NCBI GenBank assembly: GCA_958296005.1
Contig: CATQHQ010000001.1
Span: forward strand, 1,070,134 to 1,134,133
Length of the DNA stretch: 64,000 bases
Origin: Longimicrobiales bacterium
GTDB lineage: Bacteria > Gemmatimonadota > Gemmatimonadetes > Longimicrobiales > Gaopeijiaceae
Direction: 5' to 3'
Shown: positions 43,923-53,185 of the stretch, piece by piece
Layout: every line of letters starts with the position of its first letter
Numbering within the stretch: position 1 is the first letter of the stretch
The notes under the pieces: generated by a model
What the model was told of the DNA's origin: nothing
Database searches by the model: none
What the model saw: the letters and a program-made list of their open reading frames with translations, nothing else
Made by a program: the position numbers and the translations under genes

Positions 43923-44962
43923 GCCATCGCCCGGATTACTGCGTCGGCGAAGGCGTCGGTCCCGTCGGTGCCGCCCATGTCCCGGGTGCGGGCGATCCCG
44001 GCGACGACCACCGTCTCCACCGCCTGCCTGATCCGCGCCGCCTCTTCGTCGCGTCCCATGTGGTCCAGCAGCAGGCACGCCGACAGCAGGAGCCCCGTCG
44101 GATTGGCCACGCCCTCTCCCGCGATGTCCGGCGCCGACCCGTGCACCGCCTCGAAGACCGCGTGCGAGCGTCCCATGTTGCCGGCGGGCGCGAAGCCCAG
44201 GCCGCCGACCAAGCCGGCCATCAGATCGCTTAGGATGTCGCCGAACATGTTCTCCATGACCAGCACGTCGAACCGGTAGGGATCGAGCACGAGGTACATC
44301 GCGGTGGCGTCGATGATCCGATCCTCGAAGCCGACCCGGCCCGCGTACTCCGTCGCCAGCCGCTTGCCCACCTCCAGGAACAGCCCCTGCGTGTGCTTGA
44401 GGATGTTGGCCTTGTGCGCCAGCGTGACCTTTCTCCGCCCATGCGTCCGAGCGTACTCGAAGGCGAAGCGAACGACCCGCTCCGACCCGTAGCGCGTGGT
44501 GATCATGACCGACTCCGCGGCCGCCTTCGGGTCCCCTTCCATTCCGATGAAGTGCTCGATGCCGACGTACAGGCCCTCGGTGTTCTCGCGGATCAGCACG
44601 AGGTCGATCTCCTCGTAGCGTCCCCCCGGCACGATGGTGCGGACGGGCCGCACGTTGGCGAAGAGGTCGAAGTGCTTGCGGATCGCCACGTTGACGGACC
44701 GAAAGCCGGAACCCGCGGGCGTCGCCAGCGGTCCCTTGAGCGCCACCCGGTTCGCGTCGATCGACTCCAGCGTCTCGTCGGGCAGCGGGCTGCCGTGAGG
44801 CTGAATCGCCGCGATCCCGGCTTCTTGCATGTCGTACGCCAGCCCGGCCCCTGCCGCGTCGAGGATGCGCAGGACGGCGGACGTGACCTCGGGGCCGACC
44901 CCGTCGCCGGGGATGACGGTGATGGTGTTGGACGTGTTGGCCGGTGCCGAGGCGTCACTCAT
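43919..44962 (-). CDS. NAD-type isocitrate/isopropylmalate dehydrogenase family enzyme
   Basis: The 347-aa protein has the beta-decarboxylating dehydrogenase signatures [30 protein letters not shown], the catalytic Lys in [10 protein letters not shown], and [20 protein letters not shown] with metal-binding Asp residues, then [20 protein letters not shown]. The spacing resembles NAD-dependent isocitrate dehydrogenase (IDH3-like), but isopropylmalate or homoisocitrate activity cannot be excluded. ATG at 44962 overlaps msrB by 8 nt, and the next gene overlaps its stop by 4 nt. The TCA-cycle assignment is the simplest. Confidence 0.83.
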   Translation of the reverse strand: MSDASAPANTSNTITVIPGDGVGPEVTSAVLRILDAAGAGLAYDMQEAGIAAIQPHGSPLPDETLESIDANRVALKGPLATPAGSGFRSVNVAIRKHFDLFANVRPVRTIVPGGRYEEIDLVLIRENTEGLYVGIEHFIGMEGDPKAAAESVMITTRYGSERVVRFAFEYARTHGRRKVTLAHKANILKHTQGLFLEVGKRLATEYAGRVGFEDRIIDATAMYLVLDPYRFDVLVMENMFGDILSDLMAGLVGGLGFAPAGNMGRSHAVFEAVHGSAPDIAGEGVANPTGLLLSACLLLDHMGRDEEAARIRQAVETVVVAGIARTRDMGGTDGTDAFADAVIRAMA

Positions 44963-45353
44963 GGGGCTCGAACCTCAGCGAAGCGGAGTTGATGCAGTAG
45001 CGGAGCCCCGTCGGTTGCGGACCGTCCGGGAAGACATGGCCCAGATGGGCGTCGCAATGGGAGCAGACGACCTCCGTTCGCCGGATGAAGAGCTTGCGGT
45101 CTTCCTTCTCGCCCACGGCGTCGGGCGCGGTCGTGTGGAAGCTGGGCCAGCCGCTTCCAGAGTCGTACTTGTGGGCGGAGTCGAAGAGGCGCCGACCGCA
45201 GCAGACGCACAGGTAGGCGCCGTTTTCCTTGCGGTCCCAGTGCTCGCCGGTGAAGGCCCGCTCCGTCCCTCCCTTGCGAGCGACCCGGTACTGCTCCGGC
45301 GTGAGCTGGGCGCGCCATTCGGCGTCGGTCTTGTGGGCGGGGCGGGGGAGCAT
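44955..45353 (-). CDS. msrB: Peptide-methionine (R)-S-oxide reductase
   Basis: The 132-aa protein has the MsrB fold: [12 protein letters not shown], zinc Cys pairs in CVCCGRRLF and [20 protein letters not shown], and the catalytic Cys in [11 protein letters not shown]. It repairs methionine-R-sulfoxide in oxidised proteins. ATG at 45353 is preferred to a TTG at 45362. It is divergent from a toxin-antitoxin pair and overlaps the next dehydrogenase gene. Confidence 0.93.
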   Translation of the reverse strand: MLPRPAHKTDAEWRAQLTPEQYRVARKGGTERAFTGEHWDRKENGAYLCVCCGRRLFDSAHKYDSGSGWPSFHTTAPDAVGEKEDRKLFIRRTEVVCSHCDAHLGHVFPDGPQPTGLRYCINSASLRFEPHE

Positions 45354-45429
45354 GGCCGTCAAATATGGAAACCGGGAGGCTGGATGGCAATGAGCGGCTC
45401 GGCCTGGGTCCAGGCGTGTGATTGCTTGC

Positions 45430-45457
45430 CCATACTATGGAGTATGGGTAGTATGGG
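45430..45457. promoter_or_regulatory. Palindromic operator of the VapBC-like pair
   Basis: CCATACT and AGTATGG form a perfect inverted repeat around ATGG at 45430-45447, and a further AGTATGGG half-site follows at 45450-45457. They end 2 nt before the antitoxin ATG. Toxin-antitoxin complexes usually bind such sites to repress their own operon. Confidence 0.65.
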
Positions 45458-45459
45458 AG

Positions 45460-45711
45460 ATGAAGACCACCATCGACATTCAAGATCACCTTCTGGACCG
45501 GGCCAAGCGCCACGCCAAGAAAACCGGGCGCTCGCTGCGGGCGGTGGTTGAGGACGGACTGCGGATGGTCTTGGAGGCCTCGCGCACGCCGTCCCGGCCA
45601 TACCGTCTTCCCGACATGAGCGCCGGCGACCCGCAGGGCGAAGATCCCCTTGAGGCGTACTCATGGCAGGACCTGAGCGAGGTCGTGCATGGAGATCCGA
45701 ATGCCGAGTGA
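45460..45711 (+). CDS. VapB-like antitoxin
   Basis: The 83-aa protein begins MKTTIDIQDHLLDRAKRHA and continues TGRSLRAVVEDGLRMVLE, a ribbon-helix-helix-like DNA-binding N-terminus of the DUF2191/VapB type. The C-terminal tail (PLEAYSWQDLSEVVHGD) would bind and inhibit the toxin. The PIN gene begins 40 nt downstream. A palindrome lies directly upstream, consistent with autoregulation. Confidence 0.82.
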   Translation: MKTTIDIQDHLLDRAKRHAKKTGRSLRAVVEDGLRMVLEASRTPSRPYRLPDMSAGDPQGEDPLEAYSWQDLSEVVHGDPNAE

Positions 45712-45750
45712 CTCTCTCCATGGCTCCTGCCGGACCAGTCGCGGCGAACC

Positions 45751-46191
45751 GTGACGGCGGTCGATACCAACATCCTCGTCTACGCGCACCGGCGGGAGTC
45801 CAGGGCGCATCGAGCCGCCAGCCAAGTGCTGCGCAAGCTTGCCGAGGGATCCCGCCCCTGGGCGATTCCGTGGCCGTGCTGCTACGAATTCCTTTCCATC
45901 GTCACCAACCGGCGCATCTGGAAGGACGCGGCCACGCCTCCAGAGCACGCTTGGCGCCAGCTGCGAGCGTGGATCGATTCGCCTTCGAACCGATTGCTCG
46001 GCGAAACGGACGGCTTTCTGGAGGTCTTCGGGGAGCTCTGCCAGCGGCCCAAGGTGCGCGGACCCGTCGTTCACGACGCCCGTGTGGCCGCCCTCTGCTT
46101 GGTCCACGGTGCCGAAGTGCTCCTGACCCGCGACCGGGACTTCTGGATCTTTCCCGAGCTTCCAACGCGGGATCCGCTGAAGGTCGTTTGA
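45751..46191 (+). CDS. VapC-like PIN-domain toxin
   Basis: The 146-aa protein has the PIN acidic residues in AVDTNILVYAHR, CCYEFLSIV, GPVVHDARVAAL and LTRDRDFWIF. Such toxins cleave RNA and are neutralised by the upstream antitoxin. GTG at 45751 begins directly at the conserved VTAVDTN. The last 13 codons belong to a 261-bp tandem duplication and are repeated downstream as a dead fragment (FPELPAWDPLKVV). Confidence 0.85.
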   Translation: MTAVDTNILVYAHRRESRAHRAASQVLRKLAEGSRPWAIPWPCCYEFLSIVTNRRIWKDAATPPEHAWRQLRAWIDSPSNRLLGETDGFLEVFGELCQRPKVRGPVVHDARVAALCLVHGAEVLLTRDRDFWIFPELPTRDPLKVV

Positions 46192-46671
46192 CGGTCATCG
46201 GTGGCCGTCAAGATATTTTGGCAACCATATTTGACCGGAAGTGACCGTAAAACCCCGTTAACGCTCACAGGTGGTCGTCAACGGATTTTGATGACCATCT
46301 TCTTTCCGAAATGAGCGTCAAATCAGAACCGTCGCTGCCCTCGGTAACCTTCAGGAGGTTCGGGAAGAGGAAGATGGTGCCCCGCCGACCACTTCCGGGT
46401 CTACCGGATTTTTCCCGAGCTTCCAGCGTGGGATCCGCTGAAGGTCGTTTGACGGTCACCGATGGCCGTCAAATTTCTTGTCAACCATATTCGACCGGAA
46501 ATGACCGTAACCTTCCGTTGACGGTCACTGGTGATCGTCAATGGGTTTTGATGACCAATGCCTCTGTGAAATGAGCGTCAAAATCAGAAAGTGTCGTTGC
46601 CCTCGGTAACGTTCAGGAGGTTTGGGAAGAGGAAGATGGTGCCCCGCCGACCACTTCCGGGTCTACCGATT
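46149..46671. repeat. Two tandem units of about 261 bp between convergent toxin and Fic genes
   Basis: Unit 1 (46149-46409) and unit 2 (46410-46671) share the same order: the last codons of the PIN gene, palindromes, then the last codons of the Fic gene on the other strand. The key match TTCCCGAGCT starts at 46151 and 46412; CCTCGGTAAC-type sequence recurs with an offset of 261-262. The live PIN 3' end is in unit 1 and the live Fic 3' end in unit 2. The internal copies are dead ends. Confidence 0.8.
46188..46541. repeat. Four related 24-bp palindromes
   Basis: Copies lie at 46188-46211, 46258-46281, 46449-46472 and 46518-46541. The general form is TTGACGGTCA, four variable bases, then a GNCGTCAA end; the outer arms TTGACGG and CCGTCAA pair in copies 1 and 3. 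Two are found per 261-bp unit, about 70 bp apart. They sit between convergent genes and may be REP-like elements or bidirectional transcription stops. A similar CCGTCAAATATGG lies at 45356 near the msrB start. Confidence 0.65.
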
Positions 46672-47696
46672 CGGAGGATTCCATCGTTGCACAGCATACT
46701 CAGGAGCCGTCGCGCCGTGCTGGCAGGTATCCCCGCTTCAGCTGCGAATACGCTGCTGTTGAAGATTGGGCGCTCGAATATCCAATCCAGCGTGCGAATG
46801 GCGTATCGAGAGCGCGTCACGTCCACGACTCGCCTCTTCATGGTGTCGTAGAGATCAAGGATGCCCCTGGCTTTCGCGAGGTTCTCCTCGGCCTGGGCCT
46901 GCACCGCCTTCAGAAAGAATCTGCACCATCCGGTCCAGTCGTCGTCGCGGGAGACAGCGAGCAGCCCTTCGTAGTACGCATCGCGGCGTGCCTCGAAGTA
47001 TGCGCTGATGTAGAACAAGGGCTGGCTGATCAAGCCGCGCTGCCAAAGGAACAGGGGCACCAGCATGCGGCCCAGTCGGCCGTTCCCGTCCAAGAACGGG
47101 TGCAGAGCCTCGAACTCGGCGTGAAGCACGGCGAGCTGCACCAGCCTGTCCGGGGCCTCATGGTGTATGTACCGTTCCCAAGCCGCCATGGCGTCTGGAA
47201 GCCTGTCCGCTCCCACGGGCACGAACGTCGCCTCTGCGATGGTGCATCCGGGCGAGCCGATCCAGTTGGGAATGCGCCGATACTCGCCTGGCGACTTGCC
47301 TTCTCCGCGCACTCCCGAGAGCAGCACGCGGTGAGCATCGCGAACGACCCGCTGGCAGAGAGGTAGTTCCTCGAGCATCTGTTCGGCTCGCCACATCGCG
47401 GCTCGATAGTTGATCACTTCGTGAATGTTGGCCCGGCGCTCTGGAGACTCGACTTCCCTTCCTGCCTCGAACGCCAGGACCGCGCCGATCGTGGCCTCGA
47501 TGCCCTCGATGCGGGAGGACAGCACGGCCTCGTGCGTCGTCAAAGGAGAAAGCAGCACCCGAGGATTGGGAATGATGGACAGCGTCTCGTCGTACCGTAC
47601 CACCGCGGCAACCGCCGGACCGATCAGCGGGACCAGCGCTGGCCAGTCGAGACGCTTCTCCGGGGGGAATCCGCCTTCATGATAATGAGTGGGCAT
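46584..47696 (-). CDS. Fic-domain protein (predicted AMPylase) with C-terminal winged helix
   Basis: The 370-aa protein has the full Fic motif HPFLDGNGRLGR near residue 202. An N-terminal inhibitory-type helix (LSSRIEGIEAT near residue 62) matches the self-inhibited class II arrangement. The C-terminus contains a winged-helix-like region (VFAAEAGIPASTARRLLSML) and ends in GRRGTIFLFPNLLNVTEG. It likely transfers AMP to target proteins, with autoinhibition. ATG at 47696 gives MPTHYHEGGFPPEK, a usual Fic start. It converges on the PIN toxin across the tandem repeats. Confidence 0.87.
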   Translation of the reverse strand: MPTHYHEGGFPPEKRLDWPALVPLIGPAVAAVVRYDETLSIIPNPRVLLSPLTTHEAVLSSRIEGIEATIGAVLAFEAGREVESPERRANIHEVINYRAAMWRAEQMLEELPLCQRVVRDAHRVLLSGVRGEGKSPGEYRRIPNWIGSPGCTIAEATFVPVGADRLPDAMAAWERYIHHEAPDRLVQLAVLHAEFEALHPFLDGNGRLGRMLVPLFLWQRGLISQPLFYISAYFEARRDAYYEGLLAVSRDDDWTGWCRFFLKAVQAQAEENLAKARGILDLYDTMKRRVVDVTRSRYAIRTLDWIFERPIFNSSVFAAEAGIPASTARRLLSMLCNDGILRIGRPGSGRRGTIFLFPNLLNVTEGNDTF

Positions 47697-47852
47697 GGTC
47701 GTAGCTCCTCTGGCTCAATAATCAGCCGGCAAATTATCTCCAATGAGCCGTATCGTCCAGGGATCCTTCGGCACCTTAAGACTCCCATGTTTATTGCTAC
47801 CGCTGACGTAGATCAAGTCCTTCTTAACGACTTGCTCTTCGCCTGTGTGACC

Positions 47853-50800
47853 TCATGATTCCCAGAGCCAGTCGAGATCAGAGAACGCGAGCTGCCTCTC
47901 GAAGTTTTCGATGTTGTCGCGAACGTTTATGATCAGGGATCGCTCGTTTCCGCCATTCTCGGGTCCGCGCAGGCCGCGGCCGATCATCTGGAAGTACAAG
48001 TTAGGACTGTAGACTGGCCGTGCTACCATGATGACTCGGGTGTTGGGTGCGTCGAATCCCTCTGTGAATACGCCATAGTTGACTAGAACCTTAATCTCGT
48101 CGTTGCGAAACTGATCGACAATCCGGCGCCGGATCGCCGGATCCGTACGTGCGCTCACCGAGCGTGCAACAACGTTCTCCTGGTTCAACAAAGCTGCGAT
48201 CGTCTGTGCGTGTGCCACTGACGTGGCAAAGATCAACGTCGACCAGGCTGAACTAACATGTGTCTTGTACTCTTCAATGATACGTCGCGTGCGGTGCGTG
48301 TCGCGAGCGATGCGCTCCTCGGCCCCCCGTGGGAGCCATCCAGGATGCCGCAAACGGTGCAGTTTGACCAACTCAGCTTCGGTAAGGGAGAAACCAGAAA
48401 CCCCTTTGATCGACCTGTGCTCTGCCCTAGCCAACACGCGCATATCCTGCAACTCGCGAATCGCCTCCGGGGCTTTGTCCGATCTAAATACACCGGAGTC
48501 GAGTCGATTTCTCCCGAACCGACTCGCCAGCCTGGCTGTCTCCTTCTCGTCTCTTCCTCGATACGGCGTAGCGGTAAGGCCGAGCAAGTACGGTTCCTCT
48601 TCTCTCTTCCACCGCGTGAGGCCGATTTGCTCCATCACCGCCGTGTAGCTCGGTGCCACCGACCTGTGCGCCTCGTCAAAAACGACGAGCGCGATGTCCT
48701 GTGCAAAACGCATGTCGGTTGGAGAGTCGACAAGCTTGGTCCGGAGCGTTTGAATGGTGGCGACAACGACGTGCCGCTTGTCTGTAGGAGGAGGAACACG
48801 TTGTCCTGCCCACATTCTGGATATGCGCAGCTCCCCTCCGTCCTTGGCGATTGCCGACCATACTTGCCGCCATGCTTGCACAGCCTGTTCGCAGAGCTCG
48901 TCTCGATCTGCAACCCACAAGACAGTTCCATTGAAGCCTTCTAGCATTGCCTCCACCACAGCTTGAACGGCGACGCGAGTCTTACCGGAACCCGTAGGCA
49001 AGCTGATCATCCCTCTCTTGTCGTCCCCTTCGCCATTCCGCACTAGCATATCCACTACCCGGTCCCGGATGGTCTCCTGATAGTTGTGAAGCGGAGGAAG
49101 GTCGTACGGTGCCTCAACCTCAAGAAATGGGGGCCGGCGTCCTCCGCGTTCCCCCGCCCACTCTGGCGTGAATCCAAGAGAAAGTACGAATTCTACGGCA
49201 GTTCGAGATCCTGCCCATTGTCTCGGCGGATCTAAGTGACCCAGATGAGATCGATAGGTCTTCAGCGCGCCGGTATGGAAAGTGGCGATGGCGGCATCGG
49301 CGACCTGTAGGCCGGTCAGGCCTTCGCCGTCGGACTCAAGCTCGTCCAGAAGCATACTAGGCAACTGCGACCTGAGGCCGTCCATGCCTACTGCAGCCAG
49401 GAGTCGCTCCGCGTCTGTTGCATGGTCCTTTACCTGACTCCGTCGTTGCTTGATCTCCTCAGGAGGCACGTAGAGCAGTACGGCTTCGATATCGTCATCG
49501 TGTAATTGAAGGTTCAGCCTCGACAGGACGAGCTTCAAGTCGGCTCGTTCGTCGCCCGTGTCAACCAAGTAAACGTCGGGTTCGACGTACTCACACCTCC
49601 CACGCATGTCATCGTCGTCGCCCTCGAAGCCCTGGCACCGGACGAGGTAGCAAGACCCTAAGCCAGCTTTGTCGAGGCACCGCGAGAGACCCGGCCACTC
49701 GTCGGTCAACGGAACCCGCTCCTCGCGGCCCACGGCCACTAGTGTCGGAATGGTAAGATCAAACGCCTTTCGCACTCTGCCGGTTGTGTCTTGGCGTAGC
49801 AGACCCCGCAACGCCGCAGGGTTCTTTGGTTCCTGTCCGAGTAAGTCAGAAAATGGTACGAACTCATCGACATGCTTGACGTATCCGAAGTGCTTGATCG
49901 CCTCTACAGCAAGCGACTCACACTTGAACGGCCGATAGGTGAACACAGTGGTGTGCTGCATGAGCCATGACTTATAGGTGGACTCAAAATCCAGCAACTT
50001 GGACGTGTATTTGACTCGTGCCTCCAGCGATAGCGACTTCATGATCTCAAGGTGCCCTGGGCCGCGTGTGCTCTCGAAATCGAGAAGATGTATCTTCGGT
50101 TTTTTTGGTTCGTTCCGATGCATAAACCCCATCATGGCCTCAAATTTATAGTACTTGTATAACTCACCTTCATGCGTCAAATCCAGTTCGTCCCGTGGCC
50201 CCTCCGCTGCACCGAGTGCGCGCAATAAGTCCAGGTCCTTCTCGTGATGCACGCAATCTATCGCAACGGTGTCGTCTCGACTCGCATCCGGGGGTACGAT
50301 CTTGCCAGGCATCAAGGTACGACCAAGCTGTTCCCATTCACCGGACAAGGTACGAACATGCACCAAGTGGCTTCTACCCTTGGAGGATTTCAAGACGACT
50401 TCCCGACCCTCTTCCGGTGACAAGTCGCGTGCGGCTTGCCAGAAATGGTTCCAATGATTACCCGGGCTGGGGTGCTTCAGGAACAGTGTCGTGATTCCCT
50501 CGAGTCTCACAGGGGCTGACTTTTCTCGAACGCCCAGCTCCGACAGCGCGTTCACGACTTCAAGATCGCCTGCGAGCCCTGGATGCAGTTGATGGGAATC
50601 GCTTTCGCGGTTGTACGCAGCAGATGGACTGTCCGTTGCATCAGGCAAGAAGAGAAGGGGGTACGAAGTGGACAGCCAACTTTCGTCTGCTGTCAATACG
50701 ATCTTGCCAAACTCTAGGTCAGGCGCATTATGCTTGCCCCTGCTAGTTCTGTAAATTAACGACGCAATAAGTATCGCGCTTCGCGACGCCGCTACGGCTT

Positions 50801-52343
50801 GGTCACCTGTGCATTCTCCCGTGATGCAGGACAACCAACGCTTCACCGTCTCGCGAGGTGCCTCAGGCGCCCACCGTGCTCCTAAGTCACGACTGTACAA
50901 TCGATCTATCTTTCTGATCCTCTCTCGGGAGAAAGCACTGTGATGGAGCCAGTCCTTGGGCCTCCAACTGCATGCGTCCCATGCTTGGCGCTCTGTAACT
51001 GCTTTGTCCGTGGATAGCGGTCGACAAACCTCCGCGGGAGGGTATTTCACCTCGTTGAGTAGTCGCAAGCGACCGTCTTGATCCGGGACAACCTTCCTAT
51101 CAGGCAAGATGCGCGACAAGTGTTTCCGCAGAAGGATGCCGTGCGCCGAGTCAAACTGCTCTTGCCGAGGTGGCAGCATCTCCAAGTGCTTGGCAGGGTC
51201 GTCCGCGGTGGACAGCAATGGTAGGGAGTCGGCCATCAATCTGGCCGAGGCCGCAATTAGATCGCTGTTGTATACTCCCGGGAGGAGGCGCCCCCGATCT
51301 TCGTTCGTTTTCCATGGAGCGTTCAGAATTCCTGCTACAAGACTTGGTGTGCTGGTGGGAAAATATGCCCAAAACCGGCCGTGGGTCTCATCTCGAGACG
51401 TGGACCTGCCAACGGGAGCGGCCCAGGTGATGGCAACTTGGTCATTGTCGTCTGGCACCGGATTATCATCGTCGCTTGGCATCGGATTATCATTGCGGAC
51501 GGGCAACGGATTATCGCTCATTGCATCGGCGGAAAGAGAGTGAGTCTCGCGGAAGCAACGCCATCTGGTACGCTTGTTGCCGTCCGAAATCTCTACGACT
51601 CCATTGTCGTCGTTTCTGTCGAGGTCTCTCGAATACGTAGCAACGTCAAGGGTCAGGCGTTGGACGTGATCGACAAAGAGCAAGAACTCCATCGGAAATG
51701 CCTTCATCTGCTTAACGATGTCGTCGCGGCATTCCGACTTCAGTGGCAAACGGACGATGTTGGTAGCCCAGGTCATCAACTTCGCGAGATCGTCGTCGTG
51801 TTTGGCCTCCGAATGGGGATCAATGGGCTGGGGCAGCCGCAGTATCGGATAGCGGTCTAACGGAACAATGTTGCGAAGGAGTTGCTTTGCGTGCTCCTCG
51901 CTGAAGCGCAACGAGACGGAGCGGCTAAAGAACTGAGGAGAGTCGGTCACTCGCAGCACCGACTTGAATCCCAGCCCGAAGCGACCTATCTGATCAGAGC
52001 GGTCCTTGGTTGATAAGCGAGAGAACATCAGTGCCGTGACACCAGAGTCGTCCAGTGCACTGCCGTTGTCCGCGCAGTAGAGGTGCTTCTGCGTCAATCG
52101 CACAAGAATTTTGTGGCCTCGACCGCCGTCCGCGATAGCGTCAGCACTGTTCTGGACCAGTTCGTACAGCTGCCTATGGGCGTAACCGCCTCCTGCCGTG
52201 TCGCGCTCTTCGTTGGCTTGCTCCCGAACCAGACGAGGCTGGGAGCGATATGCATTAAGCGTATTCTGAACTTCGCCAAGAGCGAACTTGGCAAGGTCGC
52301 CGTCCGGCCCTGCCCAACCCTGGTTGGAACCGTCTACCGCCAC
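47853..52343 (-). CDS. Sacsin-like GHKL ATPase fused to a DEAD/DEAH helicase
   Basis: The 1496-aa protein begins with an Hsp90/sacsin-type ATP-binding domain (QLYELVQNSADAI near residue 60, ADNGSALDDSG, IGRFGLGFKSVL). A long middle region of about 800 residues has no motif I recognise. A superfamily 2 helicase fills the last 400 residues: Walker A SLPTGSGKTRVAV near 1112, VVFDEAHRSV near 1221, LGLTATPYRG, and QMIGRGLRGPEN near 1460. Such large ATPase-helicase fusions occur in defence islands. GTG at 52343 overlaps the last base of the FabG stop, but the base composition is plainly less GC-rich than fabG or pho genes, indicating insertion by transfer. The residues between 47697 and 47852 hold no gene I can support. 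Confidence 0.8.
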   Translation of the reverse strand: MAVDGSNQGWAGPDGDLAKFALGEVQNTLNAYRSQPRLVREQANEERDTAGGGYAHRQLYELVQNSADAIADGGRGHKILVRLTQKHLYCADNGSALDDSGVTALMFSRLSTKDRSDQIGRFGLGFKSVLRVTDSPQFFSRSVSLRFSEEHAKQLLRNIVPLDRYPILRLPQPIDPHSEAKHDDDLAKLMTWATNIVRLPLKSECRDDIVKQMKAFPMEFLLFVDHVQRLTLDVATYSRDLDRNDDNGVVEISDGNKRTRWRCFRETHSLSADAMSDNPLPVRNDNPMPSDDDNPVPDDNDQVAITWAAPVGRSTSRDETHGRFWAYFPTSTPSLVAGILNAPWKTNEDRGRLLPGVYNSDLIAASARLMADSLPLLSTADDPAKHLEMLPPRQEQFDSAHGILLRKHLSRILPDRKVVPDQDGRLRLLNEVKYPPAEVCRPLSTDKAVTERQAWDACSWRPKDWLHHSAFSRERIRKIDRLYSRDLGARWAPEAPRETVKRWLSCITGECTGDQAVAASRSAILIASLIYRTSRGKHNAPDLEFGKIVLTADESWLSTSYPLLFLPDATDSPSAAYNRESDSHQLHPGLAGDLEVVNALSELGVREKSAPVRLEGITTLFLKHPSPGNHWNHFWQAARDLSPEEGREVVLKSSKGRSHLVHVRTLSGEWEQLGRTLMPGKIVPPDASRDDTVAIDCVHHEKDLDLLRALGAAEGPRDELDLTHEGELYKYYKFEAMMGFMHRNEPKKPKIHLLDFESTRGPGHLEIMKSLSLEARVKYTSKLLDFESTYKSWLMQHTTVFTYRPFKCESLAVEAIKHFGYVKHVDEFVPFSDLLGQEPKNPAALRGLLRQDTTGRVRKAFDLTIPTLVAVGREERVPLTDEWPGLSRCLDKAGLGSCYLVRCQGFEGDDDDMRGRCEYVEPDVYLVDTGDERADLKLVLSRLNLQLHDDDIEAVLLYVPPEEIKQRRSQVKDHATDAERLLAAVGMDGLRSQLPSMLLDELESDGEGLTGLQVADAAIATFHTGALKTYRSHLGHLDPPRQWAGSRTAVEFVLSLGFTPEWAGERGGRRPPFLEVEAPYDLPPLHNYQETIRDRVVDMLVRNGEGDDKRGMISLPTGSGKTRVAVQAVVEAMLEGFNGTVLWVADRDELCEQAVQAWRQVWSAIAKDGGELRISRMWAGQRVPPPTDKRHVVVATIQTLRTKLVDSPTDMRFAQDIALVVFDEAHRSVAPSYTAVMEQIGLTRWKREEEPYLLGLTATPYRGRDEKETARLASRFGRNRLDSGVFRSDKAPEAIRELQDMRVLARAEHRSIKGVSGFSLTEAELVKLHRLRHPGWLPRGAEERIARDTHRTRRIIEEYKTHVSSAWSTLIFATSVAHAQTIAALLNQENVVARSVSARTDPAIRRRIVDQFRNDEIKVLVNYGVFTEGFDAPNTRVIMVARPVYSPNLYFQMIGRGLRGPENGGNERSLIINVRDNIENFERQLAFSDLDWLWES

Positions 52344-53185
52344 TAGACCAAATACCCCCCGTCCACCGGGACCACTGCGCCCGTAATGTGGCGGGCCGCC
52401 TCCGAACAGAGGAAGAGGATCACCGAGGCCACGTCTTGGGGGTCGCCGAGGCGGCCTAGCACGCTGCGCTCTCGGGCTTGGTCCATGATCTCGGCGGGCA
52501 CCCGGTCCGTGAGCTCTGTGGTGCGGATGTAGCCCGGTGCGACCGCGTTGACGTTGACGTTGGACGGGCCGAGTTCTGCGGCGGCGCTTCGGGTCAGGCC
52601 TAGGAGGCCCGCCTTCGACGAGCAGTAGTTGGCCAGGCCGAACTCGCTGCAGAGCCCGTGGACCGACGACACGTTGACGATCTTGCCGAACTCCTGGGCT
52701 CGGAAGTGGGAGGCCGCTGCGCGAGTGAAGTAGAACGCTCCCGACAAGTTGGTGTCGATCACGGATCGCCACTCGTCGTCGTCCATCCGCCAGAGGGCCC
52801 GATCTCGGCCGACGCCGGCGTTGTTCACTAGGAAGTGGAGGCCGCCCAGCATCGCTTGGGCCTGCTCGACGAACTCGGTTGCCTCTGCCGGGTCCCGCAC
52901 GTCGCTCGCCCGGGCGAACACCTTTACGCCGTAGCCTCGCAGCTCGTCCTGCACTTCGTCGGCTGCGTCTTGGCTCGACGGCCCTGCGTGAAGGTAGTTG
53001 AAGGCGACGTGCACGCCGCTTCGGGCGAAGGCGATCGCCACGGCGCGCCCGATCCCGCTGGAGCCGCCGGTCACTAGCGCCACCCGTCCCCGCAACGAGG
53101 GGTCCGACGCCGCGAGTTCGGGGGCAGGCGCCGGAACCGGTCCCGCGACCGCCTCGACCCCGCTGCCGCTGCCGTCTGGCCTCAC
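52343..53185 (-). CDS. FabG-like 3-oxoacyl-ACP reductase / short-chain dehydrogenase
   Basis: The 280-aa protein has the SDR cofactor motif VALVTGGSSGIGRAV near residue 39, LHFLVNNAGVGRD, the catalytic Ser in VNVSSVHG, and the YxxxK in ANYCSSKAGLLG, with INxVAPG-like NVNAVAPGYIRT. It reduces a keto group with NADPH, typically of 3-oxoacyl-ACP. An Ala/Pro-rich 30-residue N-terminal extension precedes the fold. GTG at 53185 overlaps the phoU stop, which ties it to the phosphate operon, though a functional link is not evident. Confidence 0.87.
   Translation of the reverse strand: MRPDGSGSGVEAVAGPVPAPAPELAASDPSLRGRVALVTGGSSGIGRAVAIAFARSGVHVAFNYLHAGPSSQDAADEVQDELRGYGVKVFARASDVRDPAEATEFVEQAQAMLGGLHFLVNNAGVGRDRALWRMDDDEWRSVIDTNLSGAFYFTRAAASHFRAQEFGKIVNVSSVHGLCSEFGLANYCSSKAGLLGLTRSAAAELGPSNVNVNAVAPGYIRTTELTDRVPAEIMDQARERSVLGRLGDPQDVASVILFLCSEAARHITGAVVPVDGGYLV

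Noticed and set aside
46149..46671. CRISPR-like array
   Set aside because: Only four imperfect palindromes at uneven spacing inside a 261-bp tandem duplication; no spacer logic and no cas genes.
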